Source of the DNA: Vanessa cardui
Taxonomy: Eukaryota > Arthropoda > Insecta > Lepidoptera > Nymphalidae
Reading direction: 5' to 3'
Length of the DNA: 64,000 nucleotides
NCBI RefSeq assembly: GCF_905220365.1
Contig: NC_061138.1
Location: 7,641,814-7,705,813, forward strand
The notes below the pieces were generated by a model. It saw only the letters and a list, made by a program, of their open reading frames with translations, was not told the origin of the DNA and ran no database searches. Shown piece after piece: positions 11,684-22,439 of this stretch (positions within the stretch are counted from its first letter, which is position 1; each line of letters starts with the position of its first letter). Position numbers and translations under genes: made by a program.

Positions 11684-12224
11684 TGGGTATCGCGTAATAC
11701 TGCCTCTGCTCACAGGTTAAGTTAAATGGGCATCGCTTAATACTGCCTCTGCCCATAGGTAAAGTTAATTGGGCATCGCGTAATACTGCCTCTGCCCACA
11801 GGTAAAGTTAATTGGGCATCGCGTAATACTGCCTCTGCCCGTAGGTAAAGTTAATTGGGCATCGCGTACTGCCTCTGCCCAACGGTAAAGTTAATTGGGC
11901 ATCGCGTAATACTGCCTCTGCCCAAAGGTAAAGTTAATTGGGCATCGCGTAATACTGCCTCTGCCCACAGGTTAAGTTAAATGGGCATCGCGTAATACTG
12001 CCTCTGCCCATAGGTAAAGTTAATTGGGCATCGCGTAATACTGCCTCTGCCCAACGGTAAAGTTAATTGGGCATCGCGTAATACTGCCTCTGCGCACAGG
12101 TAAAGTTAATTGGGCATCGCGTAATACTGCCTCTGCCCAAAGGTAAAGTTAAATGGGCATCGCGTAATACTGCCTCTGCCCAAAGGTAAAGTAAAGTGGG
12201 CATCGCATAATACTGCCTCTGCCC
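11684..12224. repeat. Thirteen tandem copies of a 43-bp unit inside the LTR element
   Basis: The unit starts GGGCATCGCGTAATACTGCC, continues TCTGCCCAYAGGTAAAGTTAATT and repeats thirteen times. Copy starts are near 11685, 11728, 11771, 11814, 11857, 11897, 11940, 11983, 12026, 12069, 12112, 12154 and 12198. Copies differ by point changes, and the unit at 11857 lacks a few bases. The first copy is the most divergent (GGGTATCGCG). Each unit contains the near-complementary pair GGGCA and TGCCC at its edges, so each can form a small hairpin. Open frames across it on the minus strand are artefacts of the repeat. Confidence 0.92.
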
Positions 12225-12719
12225 AGGATATGCGTATCTATCCAATAAGTTTTATGTTTGTACCCAGGGCCGTAGCCAGGATTTTATTTCGGGGGGGGTT
12301 CGTGCTCCAGAAAAAAAATGTTGCTTTTTTTCGACAATAGTAAAATAAGCATAAACATATTAAAATTAAAATTTTATTTTAAAATTTATTTAAAAGACAA
12401 CCGACGACTTATTTTATGTCATAGGGGGCAAACGAGCACGAGGCTCACCTGATGGAAAGTGGTTACCACCGCCCATGGACATCTGCGGGGCTTGTAGGCG
12501 CGTTACCGGCCTTTAAGGAATGAGTACGCTCTTTTTTTTAAGGTTCCGAAGTCGTGTCGGTTCGGAAAAAGCGTCGGCGAAAGCTGTTTCAACAGAGTGG
12601 TTGTGTAATGAAGTATCATCATCACCTCATCCTGGACGGTCGATCGAGCTTCGGGCAGCAATTTGTGCATCTCGGCCCGAGGCTCATCAACGACGCCGCC
12701 GCTCTCGGCCGCCTCCTTC

Positions 12720-13440
12720 CGAATGTGGGGATTCCGGGATCGCTATGCCGGCGTCTGTACTGCGGAAGCCGCAGAGGGTCATAGCGGTGAGAGACGTCAG
12801 AGGGTACCGTACGGTGTCTAGGACTGCTGCGACACTTCTCGCAGGCGATCCGCCCTTTAAGCTCCAGGCGGAGGTTTTCGCGTAGGTGTACCGGTTCCGG
12901 GTGAAGGCGAAGAACCGCGGCGACCGTCCAGGGTCGGCGGAGGTCGCGCGAATCAGGGCTCTAGCCCAGCAAGCCCTGACCGCCCGATGGCAGGAGTACC
13001 TGGGGTCACCACGGCGGGCCTGGCGACAGTGGAGGCGATCCGTCCCCACTTGAGTCGCTGCGTCGCGAGGAAGAAGGGCATGCTCAACTTCAGGACGACA
13101 CAGGTACTTACCGGGCACGGTTGCTTCGGTAAGTACCTGGACGGAATAGCGCGGCGGGAGGTGTCACCCTCCTGCGCCGTGTCGACTGGTGCACCACACC
13201 CTGAGTGAGTGTGCCGCGTGGAGGCCCCAGAGGCCCCACTCCTTGGCGGCGTCTATGGACGGAGACCTCTCGCTGTCAACGAAATGCTCGGCAGCGAGAC
13301 GTGTTGGTCGGAGATGCGCTGAGGCCGCGGAGCGGGAGCGGGAAGAGGATGCTGCTACAGACCCGCTTCGCTGTAGACGATCGGGGAGGAGGAAAAAGCG
13401 CTACGCGCACCTTCTCCCCCCGCCTCAATAGGCGCCGCAA
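12720..13440 (+). pseudogene. R1-clade non-LTR retrotransposon, 3' coding fragment (broken)
   Basis: Plus-strand peptides fit the end of an R1-type ORF2 but lie in different frames separated by stops and frameshifts. In order they are RDVRGYRTVS with ATLLAGDPPF (about 12790-12860), VYRFR then IRALAQQALTARWQEYLGSP (about 12885-13005), LTGHGCFGKYL with IARREVSPSC (about 13110-13180), the zinc-knuckle neighbourhood HTLSECAAWRPQR (about 13192-13230) and a basic tail ending YAHLLPPP. This is the R1-clade region after the reverse transcriptase, with its Cys/His motif damaged. The sequence is far more GC-rich than its surroundings. A GC-rich 3' untranslated stretch follows to about 13650. Confidence 0.75.
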
Positions 13441-13794
13441 GGACCAGGGGGGTCTCAGTACCCCGTGAATCCCCCCTACGTGTTGAAGTCAGGGCGTCAC
13501 GGTAGCATGCGTAAGCGATCCAGTGGCGCCCACCGAAAGACGGAGAGGGTACTCTGGTTTTTAGTGGGTAAACCCGGTGGACATGGGCGCACTCGGCGTC
13601 CAGGAAACTGGGGAGTCCCACAACCCCCAATTTCCATCACGCGGGGGAAGCGCGTAAAGCGTTTTTCCGGCGAGAAAAAAAAGGTAGAAAATGTCGTAAA
13701 AATCGTGCTGTTATGGATTTTTGAACAATAAGGTGGTGCGGGTGAAACTATGAATTTTGACGAGATCATCGAAAGTGAAATTCAGCAGCTGGGA

Positions 13795-14890
13795 TTAAAC
13801 AGAACAATGCGTCCGAACATTTTCCGTGAAATATTTGGTAGAAGATGCAGAGTGATCTAACATCTCTACGCAAAGCCAAAGGATCAAGCAGGTCGAAAAG
13901 GGCTTGATCGTCGATAATTCGAGCCGCTCTGCGTTGGATACGGACAAATGGAAAGAGCTAGTACTGGAGTCACTCACCCAGAGATGTGAGCAATATTCCA
14001 TGTGGGGTTCAATTTGCGCCTTGTATAGTTTTAGGTGATGGACTGGCGTGAAATACTGTCTTGGCTTGCTGAGCACACCGAGCTTTTTTGATGCCAATTT
14101 GGCTTTGCGTTCCAATTGACGGGGCTCGAAATATCCACGCCAAGTATTCCGCTAGCTGTGGCAGCTATTGGATCTTCTGAAATCGTGGAGATACGAGAAA
14201 TGGTAATTTTTTTAGCGGCTAACGCGCAAACTTACCTCTTTTTGGGGTTAAAGTAGACTAATTTTAGCCGGGGGGTCCGAAACTACTAAGTGAGCCTAAA
14301 GGACTACTAAAGGAGAGTACTTCCCCGCCATCAAATATTTTAATAGCAAAATAGCAATCATTATATGGATTAAGTTTAGCCGGCCCCAGTTCGAGACTTT
14401 GTTTAATGAAGAATCGATTTCAGACACAAATTTGTTCCGGTTTTCTCCGACGTTTTCCCAAGAAATATTAGCCCGGCCGATGTATGAGGTGTTTACAGTC
14501 TGCATAGCAGTGAATGTTACAGATTTGCAACACAACACCAAGAGCCATCATTAACGAATTTTAAATCAGAGGATGCACCATATATAACGACTTTAATGTT
14601 CCGATTTGCCAAAAAGCTGGTGGTCAACTGCATAATTTCCTGGGAAGGCCGTAGGAAGGGAGCTTCGAAAGAAGCGCTTTGTGCCATACGCTATTGAAGG
14701 CCTTCGCTATGTCCAGGCTGGCCGCCAATGCCTCCTTCTTGCTCTCGACTGCTTCCGCCCAACTATGACTAAGGTAACCTAGAAGATTGGCTGAACGACC
14801 CTCACGGAAACGAAACAATGAGGTGATGGCTATAGGCCTATAATTGGACAGGTTTGGGCGGTTACTCTCTTTAGGGATAGGACGCACCAA
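13795..14890 (-). pseudogene. Degraded non-LTR reverse transcriptase inside the nested element
   Basis: Minus-strand fragments follow the order of a non-LTR reverse transcriptase. SNYRPIAITSLF and LDIAKAFNSVWHKALLSKLP (14890-14624, fingers and motif A) come first; then VSEIDSSLNKVSNWGRLNL (about 14430-14370); then KLASKKLGVLSKPRQYFTPV and PHMEYCSHLW (about 14110-13970, thumb). The xADD active-site segment is missing, an internal deletion joins SLF to RFREGRSA, and stops lie between pieces. The family resembles the one at 50830-52055. It is non-functional. Confidence 0.75.
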
Positions 14891-15642
14891 AGTAGTCTTC
14901 TAGGAGTTCGGCTGCTTTCGTAGTCGGCGACTATTCGGTAAAAAGCAGCGACTATCAGTTTTTTAATTATATAGTATTGATATTCTCAATAAAATATATG
15001 CAGAATGTATCAGAAATTTTACAATCTGTGTTACTCATTTCAAAGTGTAATGGTACTCTGTAAAAGGTTTATCTTCTTTAGTATCTAAAATTACTAACAG
15101 GATATTATGATATAAAAAAATAGTATCATAATGAAATGTGAATAACGGAATGATTATTATTGCCTCTAGTCTTTGCGTAAAATGATTCATTTTGTTTAGA
15201 TTTATTGTCGTATCAAGACCAAATGGCTTAATTTTCTGAAGAAACCAATAAATACTTACGTTTTGTTTGTTTCATTAGCGCAAAATATTTTTTTGATAAA
15301 ACGATAGCGGTTAGTGAAAACATTTCGGGGGGGGGTTTGAACCCCCAAAACCCCCGCCTGCCTACGGCCATGTTTGTACCACATCTTTAATGAGCGTGAT
15401 TGACGAAATAGAAAATGGCTGAGTGAATGAGGGCCGCATAAGTGTGATGAATAGAAAGATTATAAAGATTAGGCAAATATTTTTCTATTTCGTTTATTTT
15501 TAATAAGTTATTTTCGACAAATGCGTGTCATGATGAGATCGTAGATGACGCTTATAGTCGGACTTTCTGCGAATCTCATCACTCATCAGCAATCAAGAGC
15601 CAGCGTGGGTGCCCGAGGACGGCGCACCGTCAGGAGAGGCCG

Positions 15643-15890
15643 TGTTGGCATAAACAAGCAACATCAGCGTCAAGTCACACAACCTCCGTTTAAAAAAAAA
15701 AAAGAAAAGGCGGGAGATTTGTAGTTGACACATGGAGAATTGCAATTATAATTATTACGGTGTAATGTGATTATTGATGGTTATTTGTGTTGTAGACTAA
15801 ATGTTTTTCTTTTGTGGTAGATTGATTGTTATTATAAATTAAAGATAATTGTTTTAGAGGTTAACCTACTTCCTAGTTCTGGTTCTAAAA
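15643..15890. repeat. Right LTR
   Basis: 248 bp, about 98% identical to the left LTR, with one extra A in the poly(A) run. It is followed directly by GTAT, the second copy of the 4-bp target duplication. Confidence 0.88.
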
Positions 15891-16134
15891 GTATATATCA
15901 ATTGGTGATTCATTTTTAATTATGGCAGTCGGAATTTTGCGCGATCATAATTATTAGATTATGTGGCCAGATAATATCTGATTATGTGATCAGATAATAT
16001 AACAACAAAAATTAAAAAAACCTAGTTGTAGTTGTTTGATAATCACTTAATATAGGGCTTTTGGAGAATTAAGTGGTTTTGAGGTTAAAAAACATACATG
16101 TTAATACTATAAATGTGAAACATCCTATATTACT

Positions 16135-16312
16135 ACTACTAATGTGAAAGTAACTCTGTCTGTCTCTTTCACGACCAAACCGCTGAACCGAATTTGTTTA
16201 AATTTGCTATGAACCAAACTTAAACTCCAAGAAAGGACAAGGCTACTTTTTTTGCCTGATACATGCAAACCAAGACCCTAAAACGCGAGCGAAGCCGCGG
16301 GCTACTACTAGT
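16135..16312. repeat. Degenerate interspersed repeat (CTGTCTGT ... GCGAAGCCGCGGG family)
   Basis: Starts near ACTAATGTGAAAGTAACTCT, contains TTCACGACCAAACCGCTGAA and ends CGAGCGAAGCCGCGGGCTAC. Related degenerate copies are seen at 22490-22740, 41585-41785 and 56125-56235. Blocks of this kind are very common in butterfly and moth genomes as ends of non-autonomous elements; I cannot fix the superfamily. The rest of 15891-16929 shows nothing I can name. Confidence 0.55.
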
Positions 16313-16929
16313 AATATATATGAGCAAATAGGAGGGATTGGAAAGATACTTCATAATTCGCAGGTCGCAGGAGGCGCTTTTTATATTGAAAATATTGTAT
16401 AATGTATTGATTGGTTTTTTGCTAGCGGAAGAAATAAAGCATCAGCGATAGAGGCGGTTACGAATACTAAACTATAACCCTGGATTTATGGTCAAAATTA
16501 TAGAAATAAATAATCATAAATAATATAAAGTGTAATTAATTATCGTCATTTATATATACTGAAATAATTGAATGGTAATAGACTTCGCTATTATTTTTTG
16601 CTCTTCCTTTCTCAATAATTCTTGTTATGATTTTTTTAGATTGTACTGCGTTTTATAATGCTTTGCCTTTTTTGGCATAGAGGTTATATAAGTACATATC
16701 TTTCCCACTTTGCGGTGGTATTTTTTAGATATTAATGCTAACTAAGAATTCATATATGAATGAATGAAAGTGGTTTAGATGTTGTTGAAAAATTTAGATA
16801 TATTTTTAAAGGAAACTAATGTCCTATGAATTAATTTACCGACTTCTTCTAGTTCTTATTTTGATATACTCGTACCAAGTAAATGAGAATAAAAACTAAT
16901 CTAAAATATAAGAAGAAATCACGCAATTA

Positions 16930-18990
16930 ATAATTGTATAAGCGTTGTATAGAAGTCGTTTTATTCTGTTATTCGACTTAGTGCCGCCTACAGTTTATTT
17001 GACTTATATTCGTGTAAAAACGTCGTAGAAACGTCTATACGACTGTTTTATACGACCATTACACGGTATATAGTCGTGTAACCAGCGTTGTGGCAGTAGA
17101 AACGTCTTTGCGACTTTTATACCGACTATAGTCGTATTAGAGTAACGTATAAAACTCCTATACGAATTTAAGTCAATGTGACTTTTTCACGACATTTATA
17201 CGACTGAATGTCCTATAAGAGTTTTAAAATACACTAAATATTACAAATACCGCCATTCATTTGCGTCTTTGTAAAAATAATTTTACATAGTTGAAATGGA
17301 TAGAAAAAGCTGGGCAAATAAATAAAAAAGTGGCAACTTTAAAAGGAAAGTTAAAAAAAATTATGCATCATTTCTTACCTCCAATTGTATTATATCGAAT
17401 ATAAGTACGCGACAAGTTACCTGTCGATCAATTGGAGATGGTTCCGTGCAAATTTAGTGAGTTCTGAGCAACGTAATATTAATCGAAGCGCAGAAAGTAC
17501 ATTTAGGGACTCTTATAACAGTTGTCATGATTTTTTAAATATACTTATATAATTTTAATTGAAATAATAATATTTAGTATGGTTTTGATTTTTAAATACG
17601 TTTTTTTTTAATTTAAATAACATGTATTAGTATGATTATTGATTCGGTTATCGACACCGTATTGTGGGACACCCGTCACTTCCTCTCGTGGCGTGGTGTG
17701 CCCAGTGCCGTAAATAGCCTTTTCTGCGCTATGTGCGAGCTTCTATAACTGTGCCCTATTTAAGCAGACCCTTTGCCTCATTACTGTCTAACTCACTAAA
17801 ACTTAAACGCAGGTTTTCTACTGCAAATGCGTTGCCCATTAACGATAAACACTAAACACAAATGCGCTCGTGCGCTGCCGAAAAATGAGCGCGATGTATG
17901 TTTTTAATAATACTAGCATGTGAGTAAGTTTGTATTGGAATCGAATACTAGGAGCTCAGCGGAATATTAACAAGAGTAAAACGAAAAAACAATAATCCTG
18001 CCCAGTCTGTCTATTCTCGCGCCCCCGAGCGTCTATGCCCTGTGCCTGGGCACCGGTGGCACCGCCCTATATACGGCACTGGGTGTGCCGAGCTGGTACT
18101 GTTGGTAACTGCCTGGCACGAGAAAAAAAAGGCGGTTGATTTTGAACGGGGAGTGGGGAAGAAGGCTAGATTGTGTATTAGTGATAGTTCCGATTATGAT
18201 AGCACAAATGAAGCCCATGAAAATCATATGCTTCGTGATAATCTAAAAAAAATGGGCATAAAATCTGATCTATTAAGTATATCACGTACCATTTTTTTTT
18301 ATCAAAGCTGAACCAATAAATACTCAATAGTTATATAAAATATCAAGGTTTTAAACACTTGACAAATGCTAAACTGAACTCTAATTTCGTTTTTTATGGC
18401 GGAATATTTACAAATCCAATAATGACATAAAATGAAACGTCGTTTAGAAGTTGTATAAAAGTCTTTTCCTCCTCTTGAAGTCGTGTAAAGGTGATTTTTA
18501 AAACCTACTTTAAAAAATCTCAATAAAATATTATTTATTTAATGAATTACACTAGCGCGTTCATTACATAGATAAAACTAGCGCATTATACTCGATAAAA
18601 TTAATTTCCCATCAGATTAATGTTCCTTGAACTTGAGTTTCGAAGTAAACACTGATGAATAAATAAAAAATAATGTTCACAATCATTGAAGTTTGTTCGT
18701 GACAGCTTTCAAATTCAATTTACAATTAATATTTTATCCAGTCACTTTGACAACAAAATTTAGTCTGATAAGAAGCGTGTTGGATACTGCTATTCGATCA
18801 AATGTCGTAAAGCAGTGGTAATAAACAATATAAGTCTGCCGCACAACCTCTATACGACCACTATGCGACCATTATGCGACCAAAAAGTAACTTATGCGAC
18901 CGCTACATGACTCTTATAGGACACTAAGTCGTATAAAATGGGCCTTTTCTTGGTGATGTCGACGTTATAGCAGCGTAACGGCGACCAGCT
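16930..18990. mobile_element. Probable DNA-transposon remnant with clustered TACGAC / GTCGTA motifs at both ends
   Basis: At 16940-17225 and again at 18790-18940 the hexamer TACGAC, its complement GTCGTA and close variants (TGCGACC, AGTCGTGTA) recur every 15-40 bp. The 22-bp word at 17200-17221 (TACGACTGAATGTCCTATAAG plus one base) has an inverted near-copy near 18910-18935. Further copies lie at 18430-18500. Such subterminal arrays are usually transposase-binding sites. Between them, ignoring a later hAT-type insertion, an open frame continues across the insertion point (CAELVLLVTAWHEKKK, then GVGKKARLCISDSSDYDS, to 18308), possibly a transposase remnant that I cannot identify. Outer boundaries are approximate and no target duplication was found. 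Confidence 0.5.
17703..18081. mobile_element. hAT-like non-autonomous element (379 bp) with 8-bp target duplication
   Basis: Perfect 8-bp direct repeats GGTGTGCC at 17695-17702 and 18082-18089. Terminal inverted repeats are CAGTGCCGTAAATAG at the left and the complement of CTATATACGGCACTG at the right, one mismatch in 15. The CAGNG start and 8-bp duplication are hAT hallmarks. There is no transposase inside. It interrupts an open frame of the larger element around it; the flanks read in one frame once the insertion and one duplication are ignored. Confidence 0.85.
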
Positions 18991-19754
18991 TATAGAACCA
19001 AAAGTTACAGGTGGCACGTTGTGGCGACCTTTCAAATGTTTGTTGGGTAATACATTTGGCATAAATAAAATTATGAAGCATGATTTAATAGCTTGCTTAT
19101 GTAATATATTAGGCTAGACATGACTGAGGATGCAATACCGCTGTATGGTCTTAGACGGATTGATTTAACGAAATTACTGGTAGCGTATATGCATTTAGCT
19201 ATACTATCCAAGTATTCGTGTAATATATGTATTGAACATCTGTGTGTTCAACCGTTCTTGTGAGATGATAAGTATAATTATGCTTACTTCAAGAGACTGT
19301 CTCTTTTTATTTCTGTTTACCCCAGTGCTGCTTATACCCAAGTTATATATAGAACTTTCAGGTTCTCAAGCTTTCTGTCAGGGATTGGGCTGATGCAAGA
19401 ATGGAATTTTACAGTCATATGTTGGATTAATTTTAAACACTTCCTTTTTATATAATCGATACATTTAACTAATTAATGCCAATAATGAGGTTTTTTAGAC
19501 AACTTAGTTATTTACCCTAGTACACAAATGATATGATAACCATTCACATCTCCTAAAATTTCTAGTGAAATGTTAATGCCTAATGACTGACAAATAAATA
19601 TAATAAAGTACATGAACCTCATCAAATAAAGGCGACTTTTTTTTGTTATTTAGCAATATTTGCTGCTACAGTTGTTATATCAGACATAGACAACAACGGT
19701 AACCAAGTTTTCGGGTTTTTCGTGTGACTGTGAGCCAAATATTAATCAGTTACT

Positions 19755-20935
19755 TCAAATCAAATCAATTTTATTCAAGTAAACTTCACAATGAAGCGTT
19801 TTTGAATCGTCAATAATCAAATACTACCACCGTTTCGGAAAGCAGCTTCTAGCGAGAAGAAACGGCAAGAAACTCGCATAGTTGCTCTTTTCAAATAAAC
19901 ACATTTACAATGCTTGTATTGACAGTAATTAGCGTCCTATAATGGAACCCGAGCCTAACTCCAGGCGTTTCTCTCTAAAAAGAACTCTTTTAACGAATAG
20001 TATGATTTATTTATTAATGTAGTCTTAATAATATTTTTAAATTTTGAAAATGGTAAATTGATTATATTTTCCGGTATCTTATTATAAATGCGTATACCAT
20101 TGCCCAAAAACGTTATATTTACCGTATGCAAACGGAAACTGGGGGTTACAAGTTTATTCTTATTTCTTGTATTAATAGTATGTATATCAGCATTGATAGA
20201 ATATTTTTTAATATTCTTTTGTATAAAGATTATATTATCATAAATATATTGTGAAACAGCCGTTTATACACCTATTTCTTTAAATTTCTCGCGTAATGAT
20301 GTCCTGGAGCTAATATTGTAAATAGATCGGATAGCTCTTTTCTGTAGAATAAAAACAACTTCAATCTCTGCTGCATTACCCCATAACAACATTCCATATG
20401 ACATAATACTGTGAAAATTACTAATATAAACTAGTCTAGCAGTACTTATGTCCGTGAGTTTTCTAATTATTTTTATTGCATAAATGGCACTACTTAGTTT
20501 TCTTGCCAGGGCATACAAATGGGTGCCCCACTGCAGTTTGGAGTCAAGGGTTATCCCTAAAAAGACCGTCGACTCAACAAACTCAAGCCTTTCATTTTTC
20601 AAAGTTATTGCAGAAGGATTTGATTTGACATTTGGCAAGGAAAACAAAACACATTTAGTCTTTTTAGCATTTTGTACTAAATTATTTATGTCAAACCAAC
20701 CAAGAACCCGCGACAGAGCACTGCTTACAACGTCATAGTTGTTTATTTTTCTATCAAGTTTAAAAATGAGGGATGTATCATCTGCAAACAGTACAATATC
20801 GCAAGTATTTTTTACGAAATAAGGTAAATCATTTATGTATATTAAGAACAAAACTACTAAAAAAATGTTTACACTTCCATAATACAATGTATTGTTTAAA
20901 AAAAATCTAAAGAAACATCATTTGTAATAAATGAT
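19755..20935 (-). pseudogene. Non-LTR retrotransposon reverse transcriptase, 5'-truncated, one in-frame stop
   Basis: On the minus strand 20887-20264 encodes the C-terminal half of a reverse transcriptase: the INDLPYFVKNTCDIVLFADD region with the FADD active site (two Asp present), then WFDINNLVQNAKKTKCVLF, VFLGITLDSKLQWGTH and a thumb-like ISNFHSIMSYGMLLWGN. A TAA at about 20263 interrupts the frame, but the same frame continues to about 19970 (AVSQYIYDNIIF, KLVTPSFRLHTVNITFLGNG, ending LLERNAWS). The 3' untranslated block and TTGATTTGA-like tail reach 19755. The same family gives the pseudogene at 46344-49040. No 5' part is present, as expected of a truncated target-primed insertion. Confidence 0.85.
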
Positions 20936-21283
20936 TTGTTAAATATGTCTATATTTCAGTATAAATTGAACGTGTATCACTTTTAAAAAGGATTTGTATG
21001 TTATTGCTGTAAGCACTACATAAACGAGCACATTTGCCTTCTCTATAATGTATTGATTAAAAAATGTATTCCTGCATATTTTTTGAGAAAAGAAGGTATG
21101 AAAACCAGGCTAAAAGGACAATATTAAGTTCATGTTATTATTCTTTGTTTATAACTTAAATTAAACTTTTTATATGCAAACAAATGATATATTTTGATGA
21201 TAATATGCTTTAACGACTACAAAAAGGAGGTTCTCAATTCAAATCTATTTTGTAAGTACATACACGTAATGCGACGTAGGTAT

Positions 21284-22139
21284 ATAAATAAAAATTTTAA
21301 CAAAAAGAAAAACCGACTTCAAACAAAACACTATTTTAAAACAAATAAAAATGCACTAAAAAGTAATAAAAATAATGTCATATTTAACATATTTTTTAGA
21401 GTCCTTCTAGGTAAAATGAAATGAAAAATATTAGACTACTTAAAAGTCAATTTACGATTATATAATGTAGTTATTGTTATATTTAGAGCCGGCGTCAGCC
21501 ACGGGCACAAGCCTCAACAATCAAAAGAAAGAAGCGATACGAGCCCCTTGATTAACCCAGTATATTATCGTATAGAAGGTAATTTGTAAGAAATATATTA
21601 TAGGGATATACTATAGGGTTTTCTTGGCTGACACCGACTCCAAATAGCAATAAGAAAAAAATTGATTTTCCGTCTAGCATTTTTAAATTTGGACCGATAA
21701 TTATTGTTTAAATATTGACAAATATCCAGTGTTTAATCGTTTTTACAAAACAAAAGAAAAAAATAGACTTTAATTGATATTTTTTTTAAATAAATATTTG
21801 AAGTTGCATTTTTGACAAATTTTGAAAAAAGCTAAGAAACATGATAACTCAAAAATGGGTCACTTTTGGATTATGCATATAGGGGTTAAAATTATTGCAA
21901 ATAGTCACCCCTATCACTTCCTAACGGATATACGTCGAGTTACCAATAACCCTGTATAATCGTAAATTGACTTAAGTATTAAGTAGTCTAATATTTTTCA
22001 TTTCATTTTACCTAGGAGGACTCTAAAAATATGATAAATATGCAATTATTGTTATTACTTTTTAGTGCATTTTTATTTATTTTAAAATAGTGTTTTGTTT
22101 GATGTCGGTTTTTCTTTTTGTTAAAATTTTTATTTATTT
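21284..22139. mobile_element. 856-bp foldback element with about 180-bp inverted arms
   Basis: The left arm 21284-21462 (AAATAAAAATTTTAAC, CCGACTTCAAACAAAACACT, AGAGTCCTTCTAGGTAAAAT) is repeated inverted at 21957-22139 with scattered mismatches and small indels. The GAAGTCGGTTT-type block is a common lepidopteran repeat end. The middle holds a smaller nested inverted-repeat element (21486-21640). No open frame of note and no clear target duplication. Confidence 0.75.
21486..21640. mobile_element. 155-bp MITE-like element nested in the foldback element
   Basis: Ends are GAGCCGGCGTCAGCC and, inverted, GGCTGACACCGACTC, two mismatches in 15. It is short, AT-rich inside and non-coding. The flanks are too simple to define a target duplication. 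Confidence 0.6.
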
Positions 22140-22439
22140 TTTGATTTTAAGTGAAACTTATGTAGACTAACTATTTTTTCTTAATACGGATAAATTAAGC
22201 GTGCCGTTAATATGAATCAGAAATTACTTCGGGGACAATTTCAAAATAAACTTTCGAATAAAGCAAAAATAGACTTTCGAAAATGCGGATTTAATACGTC
22301 ACGCGGCATAAACTACAAGGATCCCTCGAAAGAGCTGTAATCGACCTCAGCAAAAAAACTTTGAAAAAGACCAACTATATTTCGTACATCATATGACATC
22401 ACATCACATACACAACATTTTATTAAAGATAATAAGAAA

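Larger units (their letters stand above)
12265..15369. mobile_element. 3.1-kb nested element with 11-bp target duplication and short terminal inverted repeats
   Basis: Perfect 11-bp direct repeats ATGTTTGTACC flank it (12254-12264 and 15370-15380). The ends are inverted: GGCCGTAGCCAGG at the left and the complement of CCTGCCTACGGCC at the right, each next to G- or C-runs. It carries fragments of two unrelated non-LTR retrotransposons: an R1-like 3' end on the plus strand and a degraded reverse transcriptase on the minus strand. A lepidopteran repeat block lies at 12421-12520. No transposase was recognised. A target duplication of 9-11 bp with inverted ends fits Mutator-like elements, and the cargo would make it a Pack-MULE-like carrier. 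A composite of serial insertions between unrelated ends is the alternative. Confidence 0.7.
10722..15890. mobile_element. Non-autonomous LTR retrotransposon, interrupted by a nested element
   Basis: Bounded by near-identical direct LTRs (10722-10968 and 15643-15890) that both begin TGTTGGC and end TTCTAAAA. A 4-bp target duplication GTAT lies at 10718-10721 and 15891-15894. Just inside the left LTR is TCAGAAGTGGGATACG, a possible primer-binding site; just inside the right LTR is a purine-rich stretch, AGGAGAGG. Without the nested insertion (12265-15369 plus one target copy) the element is about 2.05 kb. It has no recognisable gag, protease, integrase or reverse transcriptase, only a tandem-repeat array and a 120-codon open frame at 11028-11390 that I cannot assign. 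The LTR start is copia-like, but superfamily is unproven. LTRs ending AAAA instead of CA are atypical. Confidence 0.85.

Noticed and set aside
12063..12245. Repetitive 60-codon minus-strand frame
   Set aside because: Direct translation of the 43-bp tandem repeat; the repeat explains it fully.
12687..13769. Several GC-rich overlapping open frames on both strands
   Set aside because: High GC removes stops; only the plus-strand pieces in R1 order carry family motifs.
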